From a virus, in the IMG/VR virus record IMGVR_UViG_3300006990_000159, positions 1 to 23,955 of that record: 23,955 bases of DNA; one strand, given 5' to 3'. Below, in pieces: positions 7,976 through 14,816 of the stretch; position 1 is the first letter of the stretch; each line of letters opens with the position of its first letter. Made by a program: the position numbers and the translations under genes. Under the pieces are notes generated by a model, which did no database searches, was not told the origin of the DNA, and saw only the letters and a program-made list of their open reading frames with translations.

Positions 7976-8081
7976 TAATTTTAAAAAGATATGTAAACGA
8001 TGTGGGAAGGAAATCCCAATCAGTTTACCAATATCAAATAGTTGTTTAGATTGTTTAATTAAAAGGAGTAAGAAAAAATGA
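7968..8081 (+). CDS. Tiny zinc-ribbon-like protein between nrdA and thioredoxin (37 aa)
   Basis: A 37-residue frame with two CxxC knuckles, CKRC (9-12) and CLDC (26-29), which is the minimal layout of a zinc ribbon. It is basic at both ends (KK near 6-7 and RSKKK at the C-terminus). Its ATG overlaps the nrdA stop region by eight bases and its TGA overlaps the thioredoxin ATG as ATGA, so it is exactly fitted between two real genes and is probably translationally coupled to both. I recognise no family and infer no function beyond metal binding; a redox role next to nrdA and thioredoxin is possible but unproven. Confidence 0.6.
   Translation: MDNNFKKICKRCGKEIPISLPISNSCLDCLIKRSKKK
8062..8077 (+). 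promoter_or_regulatory. Shine-Dalgarno site for thioredoxin
   Basis: AAAGGAG (8062-8068) stands nine bases before the thioredoxin ATG. It is the clearest Shine-Dalgarno match in the window; most other genes here have only A-rich leaders. Confidence 0.5.
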
Positions 8082-8317
8082 AGTATTTGTATTTCTCAGC
8101 CCAATGGTGTGGTCCGTGTAAAACATTAGGACCAATAATGAATGAGGTATCATCTCATATTGAAGTAGAAAAAATAGATGTAGATTTAGATTATGAAAAA
8201 GCACAAAAATACGGAGTTAGGAATATTCCAACAGTTGTGTTAGTAGACGGTGTTACAGAAGTTAAACGATTTATTGGTGTTCAACCACAACAAAATTACA
8301 TTAATGCAGTAAAATAA
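8078..8317 (+). CDS. Thioredoxin-like protein
   Basis: Small dithiol reductant of 79 residues with the canonical active site WCGPCK at 10-15 directly after the first beta strand (KYLYFSAQ). The cis-proline follows at about residue 47 in NIPTVVLV, as the fold requires. It is shorter than E. coli thioredoxin (109 residues), lacking the N-terminal helix and strand, as many phage forms do. Placed last in the nrd block, it most likely re-reduces the C-terminal CxxC of NrdA. Its ATG overlaps the preceding gene's stop (ATGA) and has a good ribosome site. The next promoter box begins two bases after its stop. Confidence 0.88.
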   Translation: MKYLYFSAQWCGPCKTLGPIMNEVSSHIEVEKIDVDLDYEKAQKYGVRNIPTVVLVDGVTEVKRFIGVQPQQNYINAVK

Positions 8318-8318
8318 A

Positions 8319-8350
8319 TTTGGATAATTGAAAAAAAAGTTGTATATTAG
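8319..8350 (+). promoter_or_regulatory. Promoter P4, Bacteroidota type, for HTH and mom-like genes
   Basis: TTTGG begins at 8319 and TATATTAG lies at 8343-8350, with 20 bases between the TTTG and TATA boxes. Predicted transcription starts near 8354, about 22 bases before the ATG at 8376. Confidence 0.8.
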
Positions 8351-8375
8351 TAATAAGTTACGAAATCGTAAGCGT

Positions 8376-8579
8376 ATGGCATTAAGAGGTGAATCACATC
8401 CACAACATAAATTAACTGAAGAACAAGTTTACACAATACGAAAACTATGGAAAGTAGGGCATCGTAATGTTAGAGTGTTGGCAAGAAACAATGGAGTTTC
8501 ACCTGCTAACATCCGTAGAATAGTTAAGAATGAAACGTGGACACATCTCTTAGTAGGTGATTTCGATAAATATCAGTAA
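8376..8579 (+). CDS. Small helix-turn-helix protein (67 aa)
   Basis: A 67-residue protein with the pattern GESHPQHKLTEEQV..IRKLW (about 5-24) followed by a helix-turn-helix, VLARNNGVSPANIRRIVKNETW (about 33-54). This layout is familiar as the DNA-binding tail of phage HNH and other homing endonucleases, where G..HP.AKLTE..V precedes an HTH, but no HNH nuclease domain is present. It may be a small regulator of the modification genes that follow, or the leftover tail of a lost homing endonuclease. The frame is open back to a TTG at 8328, but that lies inside promoter P4, so ATG 8376 is preferred. Its stop overlaps the next ATG by one base, which implies translational coupling. Confidence 0.6.
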   Translation: MALRGESHPQHKLTEEQVYTIRKLWKVGHRNVRVLARNNGVSPANIRRIVKNETWTHLLVGDFDKYQ

Positions 8580-9337
8580 TGAAGGAAGTAGGGAAGAATT
8601 ATTGTGATACATCAAAATTATCAATAAGAAAGATTTCCAAATCCGTAGCAAAAGATATAGTGATAAAGAATCACTATTCCCATCTATGGACTAAGGTATC
8701 TTACGCTATTGGGTTGTATATTGAAGATGATTCACATCAGTTTTTCAACACTTCAGAAAAACTTATTGGTGTTGCTTGTTATGGAGACCCAATCGGAAGA
8801 TTGAGTGGTCAATCAATTACACCTTTATTAGATAGAACTGAAGTATTAGAATTAGTTAGAGTATTTGTATTTGATGATTATGGTTCAAATATAGAGAGTT
8901 GGTTCTTAGGTAAAACCTTTCAATGGTTAAGAGAGAACGCATCACATATCAAAGGATTGATATCATACTCAGACCCTAAAGAGGGGCACAACGGAACTAT
9001 CTATCAAGCAACGAATTGGATTTATCAAGGTGATAAGTTACGATTCAACGATAGTTGGAGTTTTAAGTTTAGTGAAGATGGGGAATGGCAGCATGGGAGA
9101 ACGATATTTCCATATTATGGTACTAACGACCCAAAGAAAATCCAACAACAGATTGATAAACCATTTTGGATTCGTAAAGAACCTCGTAAACATCGATATG
9201 TTTACATTCTTGCAAAGGGTGGTGAAAGAAGGAAGTTACTTAAAACATTAAAACATCCAACTTTACCATATCCAAAAAATGAAAACGAAATAGAATTAGA
9301 AATTAAAAAATTAGAACCAATTGAAAGAAGAAGGTAA
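8579..9337 (+). CDS. Mom-like DNA modification protein, copy 1
   Basis: Resembles the Mom family, GNAT-fold enzymes named after phage Mu Mom, which converts adenine in DNA to N6-(methylcarbamoyl)adenine and so blocks restriction. In the 252-residue product the family layout is visible: IVIKNHYSH (27-35), KLIGVACYG (61-69), ELVRVFVFDD (91-100), GSNIESWFLGKTFQWL (102-117), then SYSDPKEGH (129-137) and YQATNWIYQG (142-151). Copy 2 aligns without gaps through the first 150 residues at about 54% identity (81 of 150, counted by hand). It starts on an ATG overlapping the HTH gene's stop and ends 17 bases inside copy 2. Family membership is fairly clear; the actual chemical group added, donor and target sequence are unknown. 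Confidence 0.72.
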   Translation: MKEVGKNYCDTSKLSIRKISKSVAKDIVIKNHYSHLWTKVSYAIGLYIEDDSHQFFNTSEKLIGVACYGDPIGRLSGQSITPLLDRTEVLELVRVFVFDDYGSNIESWFLGKTFQWLRENASHIKGLISYSDPKEGHNGTIYQATNWIYQGDKLRFNDSWSFKFSEDGEWQHGRTIFPYYGTNDPKKIQQQIDKPFWIRKEPRKHRYVYILAKGGERRKLLKTLKHPTLPYPKNENEIELEIKKLEPIERRR

Positions 9338-10124
9338 ACATTATTGTGATTCCACTAAAGTTAGTGTAGCACCAATAGCTAAATCAATAGCAAAAGATAT
9401 AATCGTAAAGAAACATTATACCCACGCATGGACATCTTGTCGATACGCATTGGGTGTATATTATCAAACTGATGAAGTTGATGTATTCGGTAATTCTCAG
9501 AAATTAATTGGTGTAGCAATCTATGGGTTTCCAGTCGGAGCAAAAGCACCCACATCAGTATGTGATGGATTAACAAAAGATAATATATTAGAATTAACTC
9601 GCTTATACTTAGATGATGGGTATGGTTCTAATATAGAAAGTTGTGCATTGGGTAAAACATTCCAATGGATTAGAGATAACGATAAAAACATCAAAGTATT
9701 ATTATCATATGCTGATAACGGACAAGGACACGTTGGTGGTATTTACAAAGCAACTAATTGGATATATCAGGGGTTATCAACTGATATAGCACTTATGCCT
9801 AATTGGGGTATCTCACTATCCAAAGACCCGTATGATTGGATTCATAGTAGAACTGTTTATAATCTATGGGGTAGTGGTAATTTAGAACATCTTCGTAGAG
9901 AGATTGGTAAAGAAGGACATACTGAGTTTTGGAGAAGAGAAGAACCACCAAAGCATCGATACATCCAAATTATAGCTCAGAATAAAAAAGAGAAAAAGGA
10001 TTTATATAAAAGGTTAAAACACGAAACTAAACCTTATCCTAAAACAGCATCTGATTACAATACAGATATTGTACACCATACCACCTATGCACCAGAAGAA
10101 TCTAATGAAATAAATTTTTGGTAA
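9321..10124 (+). CDS. Mom-like DNA modification protein, copy 2 (TTG start)
   Basis: A 267-residue paralogue of the preceding gene with the same Mom-type motifs: IIVKKHYTH (27-35), KLIGVAIYG (61-69), ELTRLYLDDG (91-100), GSNIESCALGKTFQWI (102-117), SYADNGQGH (129-137) and YKATNWIYQG (142-151). The ELTRL form here is closer to the family pattern than copy 1's ELVRV. It begins at a TTG 17 bases before copy 1 ends; the start is supported because the N-termini of the two copies align residue for residue (MKEEGKHYCD and MKEVGKNYCD). A weak start inside the upstream gene suggests coupled, lower-level synthesis. After residue 152 the copies diverge, and this one has an extra acidic C-terminal tail ending NEINFW. 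Two diverged copies might recognise different target sequences or form a heterodimer. Confidence 0.72.
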   Translation: MKEEGKHYCDSTKVSVAPIAKSIAKDIIVKKHYTHAWTSCRYALGVYYQTDEVDVFGNSQKLIGVAIYGFPVGAKAPTSVCDGLTKDNILELTRLYLDDGYGSNIESCALGKTFQWIRDNDKNIKVLLSYADNGQGHVGGIYKATNWIYQGLSTDIALMPNWGISLSKDPYDWIHSRTVYNLWGSGNLEHLRREIGKEGHTEFWRREEPPKHRYIQIIAQNKKEKKDLYKRLKHETKPYPKTASDYNTDIVHHTTYAPEESNEINFW

Positions 10125-10128
10125 ATAA

Positions 10129-10160
10129 TTTGGTGGTTATAAATAATTTTTGTATATTAG
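10129..10160 (+). promoter_or_regulatory. Promoter P5, Bacteroidota type, for glycosyltransferase and polymerase
   Basis: TTTGG begins at 10129, four bases after the Mom copy 2 stop, and TATATTAG lies at 10153-10160 with 20 bases between. Predicted start is near 10164, about 20 bases before the ATG. Confidence 0.8.
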
Positions 10161-10183
10161 TAAGTATAAATAAATAATAAAGT

Positions 10184-11527
10184 ATGAGTAAGTTTTTTAC
10201 AGACCCAACTGCATCAAAGGAATATAAGTTTAGATGTTTGATATATCCAAACATCACATTTCAGAAAGATTTTTATAAAGATAGTTTTTATATCATAATG
10301 TCAAATATCCTAAAACATTTGACCAAACTTAGACCTGATATACATTTTACTATATTAACTCCAGAAATAATGCCTGGCTTTCAATATGAAAGTGTTGAAC
10401 AGGTTTTATTCAAATGGCCTACTTATCCAAATGAAATGCGCCAACACTTTGATACATTCGCTATAAAGAAGGTAACTGATTATAAAACAAAAGATTGGGA
10501 TTTTGTGTATAGTTACCTACCCGAACATACTTTACTTTTAGAAAATCACTTTTATAATACAACAAATCAAAGACCTGTATTCTTTGGATATAGTCCATAT
10601 ATTGAAATTCCAAAAACAACAAAGTATGATTCAAGCTTATTGAGAAACCATTATGCTGGGTTGATGTCTATGAACACTTGTGGAGTAACTTCAGAAGCAG
10701 TTAAAGATACAATTATTGAAAATGCTAAATTGTGTTTGCCAGATTCTGATATTGAGAAACTTAAAGATATTATACTAGCAATGCCAAGAGGATGGGATAA
10801 TGTAGAGGGGCCAAGAAAAGAAGCTCAAACAGACCCAAAGATTATTGTGTTTAATCATAGGGCTAACTCATATAAAAGTTATGATTGGTTTTTACTTCAA
10901 ATGGATGAACTTTGGAAGAAACGTAAAGATTTTAAAGTGTGGGTGCCTTTAGCAGATACACAAGATAGAGAATATATCTATAATGATAAATTTGATAGAC
11001 AGGGGTATTTTACCGAACTATCAAAGTGTTGGGTTGGTGTTTGTGGTCAATCACATCATACAGGTTGGGCTAATTCAGCAGCTGATGGTATGGCGGTGGG
11101 TGTTCCATATGTTTTCTATGATGCTGAATATTACTCACTATATAGTGAAGATGCTGGGTTATATTTTAAAACCGATACGGAATTCCAAACTATGATTAAC
11201 AATGTATTGGATGATACGTCTTTAAGAAACGAATATTCAGAGAAGTGTAGAATTTTAGGTGAAAAGAACTCATATGAAGCTATTGTTAAAAAACACTATG
11301 CACCAAACTTTGTTCAAGCAGAATCTAAATTAAAAATGGTTGGTGAAGATGCTGATGGTTATAAGAGAATTGTAGAGTATATAAAAAAGGTAAAAAGTGT
11401 ATCCAAAGCTAATTTATTATCTTATCTAAATTGGGGAAAGGGTATCCCATTTAATATCTACAGAAACAGATTAAGAACACATCCAAATATCAGATTGACT
11501 AAATCTGGATATGAGTGGATTAATTAA
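10184..11527 (+). CDS. GT-B-like glycosyltransferase with C-terminal winged-helix-like domain
   Basis: The 447-residue product looks like a two-lobed GT-B glycosyltransferase. The N-terminal lobe (about 15-200) has strands such as WDFVYSYLP (105-113); the C-terminal lobe (about 218-370) opens with KIIVFNHRANSYKSYDWF and holds CWVGVCGQSHHTGWANSAADGMAVGVPYV (two stretches, 282-291 and 292-310), which resembles the nucleotide-sugar site of the fold. Residues 391-447 form a separate basic unit (SKANLLSYLNWG, then YRNRLRTHPNI) that reads like a winged helix, suggesting DNA binding. It lies 10 bases upstream of the DNA polymerase under one promoter. That context and the possible DNA-binding tail suggest a DNA-base glycosyltransferase, but this is inference, and a protein or surface-glycan target is possible. 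Confidence 0.6.
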   Translation: MSKFFTDPTASKEYKFRCLIYPNITFQKDFYKDSFYIIMSNILKHLTKLRPDIHFTILTPEIMPGFQYESVEQVLFKWPTYPNEMRQHFDTFAIKKVTDYKTKDWDFVYSYLPEHTLLLENHFYNTTNQRPVFFGYSPYIEIPKTTKYDSSLLRNHYAGLMSMNTCGVTSEAVKDTIIENAKLCLPDSDIEKLKDIILAMPRGWDNVEGPRKEAQTDPKIIVFNHRANSYKSYDWFLLQMDELWKKRKDFKVWVPLADTQDREYIYNDKFDRQGYFTELSKCWVGVCGQSHHTGWANSAADGMAVGVPYVFYDAEYYSLYSEDAGLYFKTDTEFQTMINNVLDDTSLRNEYSEKCRILGEKNSYEAIVKKHYAPNFVQAESKLKMVGEDADGYKRIVEYIKKVKSVSKANLLSYLNWGKGIPFNIYRNRLRTHPNIRLTKSGYEWIN

Positions 11528-11537
11528 ATAGTACTAT

Positions 11538-14054
11538 ATGTATCAAAATGTATATTATGAAAAAGAAGGTGGTATCTTCCATTGTTGGGATGATAGAAAG
11601 GGTTATTTCACATCTAAATATAGAAATTATGCCTATGTAAAGGATGGTAATGGTTCTCATGAATCAATTCACGGAGATAGATTAAAGAAGATTAACTTTT
11701 GGAAAAACGAAGATAATCTCAAACTATACGAATCCGATGTGAATGAAATGACTCGTTTCTTAATCGACCAGTATGGGGATTCCGATGAGGTATCTGATGG
11801 GCATGTTGTAATGACATTTGATATTGAGGTTGAGATGAATAGTGGATTGCCGGATACAGATAAGGCTGAGAACACAATGACTTCTGTGGCATTCCACGAT
11901 TCAGCTACCAATGATTATTATGTATATGTACTAAGTGAGGGTGAAGAGATAAACAAAACTATCAAAGGAGCTAGGGTTCGTTCATTTAGAACTGAAGAAG
12001 ATATGTTGGTAGCATTTCTAAATGCTTGGGAAGAGATTTCACCAACTATTATTACGGGATGGAATATTGATTTCTTTGATGTTACATATCTCTACAATAG
12101 ATTGAAAAGAGTATTAGGTACTAAACAAGCAAACAGATTATCACCAATCGGTAAAGTTCATTGGAACAAATATCGTAAGAGATATCTAATCGCTGGAGTA
12201 TCTGCATTAGATTACATCGCTCTTTATAAAAACTTTACATATACCCAACTTCCAAATTACAGATTAGATACAGTAGCTCAAAAAGAGTTGAGTAGGGGTA
12301 AGATTGAGTATGAAGGAAACCTTGACCAATTATTCAGAGATGATATTGAGAAGTTTTGTGAGTATAACTTAGTTGATGTTGAGTTGGTAGTGGATATGGA
12401 TAGGAAACTACAATTCATTGATTTAGCTAGAGCAATCTGTCATGCAGGCCACGTTTTCTATGAGGATTTCTTATTCTCATCGAAATGGTTAGAAGGGGCT
12501 ATTCTTACATTCCTTAGAAGGAGTGGTAGGGTAGCTCCCAACAAACCTCAACGTATGGGTAAAAATGCCGATGGTTCTGATGGTGAAGAAAAGTTTACTG
12601 GTGCATATGTAAAACAACCAAAGCCAGGTCTTTACAAATGGGTTTATGATTTGGATTTAACATCACTATACCCATCAATCATTATGAGTATCAATATCTC
12701 ACCTGAAACTAAGATTGGTAAGGTAAAAGGTTATACTGCTGAATCACATATGAAAAGTGAGATGGATTCTTACACTATTGTAGATGATAATGGTAGAGAA
12801 TCGAAATCAATGCCAAAAGAGAACTTTGTTAACTTTATTGAACAACAGAAACTATCGATAGCATCCAATGGGGTGTTGTATTCGCAAGATAGAGTTGGTA
12901 TTATACCTGAGATACTTAATGTATGGTTCGATAAAAGGGTAGAGTATAAAGACCAAATGAAGAAGTTTGGTAAAGCTGGTAATGATGAGAAGTATAAGTT
13001 TTTTGCTCAAAGACAGTTGGTACAAAAGATTATGTTGAATTCCCTTTACGGAGTATTGGGATTACCATCATTCAGATTCTATGATGTTGATAACGCAGAA
13101 GCAGTAACACTTACAGGTCAAACTGTAATTAAAACTACTGAGATGATTGCTAATCAATACTATAGTAAAAACATTGGTGAAACTAAGGATTACAACATAT
13201 ATGTTGATACTGATTCTGTATTCTATGAAGCAGCTCCTTTGGTAAAAGCTCGTAATCCTAAAATTGATGTAACATCAGATGAACAAATGATTCCAGCTAT
13301 TTTGGAAGTAGCGCAAGAAGTTGAGAAACATATCAACAAAGTTTATGATTCGATGGCATTAAAAATGTTTAATATCCATTCACATAGATTTGATATCAAA
13401 CAAGAAACTATCGCTAAGGGTGGGTTTTGGGTATCTAAGAAACGATACGCTCAATGGATTATCAATGATAATACTGTAGATTGTGATAAGTTAGATGTAA
13501 AAGGGTTGGATGTAAAACGTTCATCATTCCCAACTTACTTTAAAGAAGTTATGAGTACTGTGTTGATGGATATTCTAAAGGATGAGAGTAAAGATAAAAT
13601 TGATGAGTATATTCTTAGAAAGAAAGATGAGATGGAAAAAACAAACTTTATCGATATAGCTAAGAACTCAGCAGTTAAAGGTATGAGTAAGTACACATTT
13701 AAGAATCAAGCATTGGGAGAGTTTATGAAAGGAACACCAGCGCATGTTAAAGCAGCACTTACTTACAATCAACTATTAAAATATTTCAAAGCAGCTTACA
13801 AATATGAACCAATGAAAGATGGTGATAAGATTAAGTGGGTGTATTTGAAACCTAATCCATTAGGATTAGACTCCGTTGGGTTGACGGGATATAACGACCC
13901 AAAACAAATTTTGGATTTGGTAGAACAACATATAGATTATGATTTAATTTGGCAAAAAGAGTTAGAGAATAAGTTAGATGATTTCTATAAAGCTATGAGT
14001 TGGGAGAAACCAAATCCGAATTTAGCTAAGGCATCACAATTTTTTGGATTTTAA
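11538..14054 (+). CDS. 43: Family B DNA polymerase, T4 gp43-like
   Basis: Replicative polymerase with 3'-5' proofreading. The 838-residue product has all family motifs. Exonuclease: Exo I FDIEVE (D95, E97), Exo II GWNIDFFD (174-181) and Exo III EYNLVD (Y276, D280). Polymerase: motif A DLTSLYPSI (D373), motif B KIMLNSLYG (497-505) and motif C YVDTDS (D557, D559). Length is slightly under T4 gp43 (898). The C-terminus ends ASQFFGF, of the type that binds the sliding clamp. The ATG follows the glycosyltransferase stop after ten bases; that spacer is itself a perfect palindrome, ATAGTACTAT. No intein or split is seen. Confidence 0.93.
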   Translation: MYQNVYYEKEGGIFHCWDDRKGYFTSKYRNYAYVKDGNGSHESIHGDRLKKINFWKNEDNLKLYESDVNEMTRFLIDQYGDSDEVSDGHVVMTFDIEVEMNSGLPDTDKAENTMTSVAFHDSATNDYYVYVLSEGEEINKTIKGARVRSFRTEEDMLVAFLNAWEEISPTIITGWNIDFFDVTYLYNRLKRVLGTKQANRLSPIGKVHWNKYRKRYLIAGVSALDYIALYKNFTYTQLPNYRLDTVAQKELSRGKIEYEGNLDQLFRDDIEKFCEYNLVDVELVVDMDRKLQFIDLARAICHAGHVFYEDFLFSSKWLEGAILTFLRRSGRVAPNKPQRMGKNADGSDGEEKFTGAYVKQPKPGLYKWVYDLDLTSLYPSIIMSINISPETKIGKVKGYTAESHMKSEMDSYTIVDDNGRESKSMPKENFVNFIEQQKLSIASNGVLYSQDRVGIIPEILNVWFDKRVEYKDQMKKFGKAGNDEKYKFFAQRQLVQKIMLNSLYGVLGLPSFRFYDVDNAEAVTLTGQTVIKTTEMIANQYYSKNIGETKDYNIYVDTDSVFYEAAPLVKARNPKIDVTSDEQMIPAILEVAQEVEKHINKVYDSMALKMFNIHSHRFDIKQETIAKGGFWVSKKRYAQWIINDNTVDCDKLDVKGLDVKRSSFPTYFKEVMSTVLMDILKDESKDKIDEYILRKKDEMEKTNFIDIAKNSAVKGMSKYTFKNQALGEFMKGTPAHVKAALTYNQLLKYFKAAYKYEPMKDGDKIKWVYLKPNPLGLDSVGLTGYNDPKQILDLVEQHIDYDLIWQKELENKLDDFYKAMSWEKPNPNLAKASQFFGF

Positions 14055-14086
14055 TTTGGATAATTCAAAAAGTTTTTGTATATTTG
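14055..14086 (+). promoter_or_regulatory. Promoter P6, Bacteroidota type, for the clamp and clamp-loader unit
   Basis: TTTG at 14055-14058 begins directly after the polymerase stop, and TATATTTG lies at 14079-14086, with 20 bases between. Predicted start is near 14090, about 27 bases before the clamp ATG. Confidence 0.85.
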
Positions 14087-14090
14087 TGTA

Positions 14091-14116
14091 ACAATAATTA
14101 ATAATAAGTAAAATTT
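14091..14116 (+). promoter_or_regulatory. A/T-rich clamp leader shared with the gp32 leader
   Basis: Bases 14091-14110 match 451-470 of the gp32 leader at 18 of 20 positions (core AATAATTAATAATAA). Both occupy the same place between a TATATTTG box and a start codon. This could be a translational enhancer or a common binding site for a regulatory protein such as gp32 itself. Confidence 0.4.
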
Positions 14117-14812
14117 ATGAAGAAAGCAAGTCTTGAACAGTTCATTAACCGATATAATCTCGGTGGTGAAGTAGAATCGGTAAAGATTACCTCTACTGAT
14201 TCAGAAATGAAGGTAAGTTTTATCTCAGATGATAAAACATTACTTGGGGAAGTAACTTCGAAAGAAGGAGAATTTCCAAATGGTGAGTTTGGTGTTTATA
14301 CAACATCACAACTTAAAGCACTCTTAGGAGTATTAGAATCATCTATGGATGTTGATTCAACAGAATCTTATATTAAGTTTTCTGATAAAGGAACTTCTGT
14401 AAACTATATGTTAGCAGATTTATCTGTTATTCCTGTAGTACCAGATTTGAAAGCAGTTCCACCGATGAATGTACAAATCACATTAGATGATGATTTTACA
14501 TCTAAGTTCATCAAATCTAAAGGAGCTCTTAGTGAATCTGATACTTTTACATTCGAATGTAAAGGTGGTAAGGGAGAGATTATCTTAGGGTACTCATCAA
14601 TCAACACAAACAGAATTTCTATGAAAGTAGAATGTAAATGTGATGGAGATGTATCACCTATATCATTCTCAGCTAAATATTTGAAAGAGATTTTGAATGC
14701 TAATAGAGGTTCTAAATCAGCTAACCTACAGATTTCATCGCAGGGATTAGCAAACATCGAATTTGAGAAGGATAATTTAACATCTAAGTATTACTTAGTA
14801 GAGATAAAGTAA
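14117..14812 (+). CDS. 45: Sliding clamp, T4 gp45-like
   Basis: Ring-shaped processivity factor that tethers the polymerase to DNA and, in T4, also activates late transcription. The 231-residue product matches the length of T4 gp45 (228) and shows its pattern of two similar alpha/beta repeats: residues 1-110 (with TTSQLKALLGVLE near 61-73) and 115-231 (with FSAKYLKEILNA near 184-195), ending in a strand KYYLVEIK. No catalytic motif is expected. Placement between polymerase and clamp loader supports the call. The gene starts on an ATG within an A/T-rich leader and is followed after four bases by the DruA-like gene, with gp44 and gp62 further downstream in the same apparent unit. Confidence 0.85.
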   Translation: MKKASLEQFINRYNLGGEVESVKITSTDSEMKVSFISDDKTLLGEVTSKEGEFPNGEFGVYTTSQLKALLGVLESSMDVDSTESYIKFSDKGTSVNYMLADLSVIPVVPDLKAVPPMNVQITLDDDFTSKFIKSKGALSESDTFTFECKGGKGEIILGYSSINTNRISMKVECKCDGDVSPISFSAKYLKEILNANRGSKSANLQISSQGLANIEFEKDNLTSKYYLVEIK

Positions 14813-14816
14813 GTAT

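Noticed and set aside
8328-8375. Longer N-terminus of the HTH protein from TTG 8328
   Set aside because: This segment is inside promoter P4 between and across its two boxes, so the RNA would start after it. ATG 8376 is preferred.
9030-9251. 73-codon + strand frame inside Mom copy 1
   Set aside because: It is out of frame with a conserved Mom motif region and has no recognisable features.
11528-11537. Perfect palindrome ATAGTACTAT filling the gap before the polymerase gene
   Set aside because: Ten bases is short and AT-rich enough to arise by chance, and no second copy was noticed.
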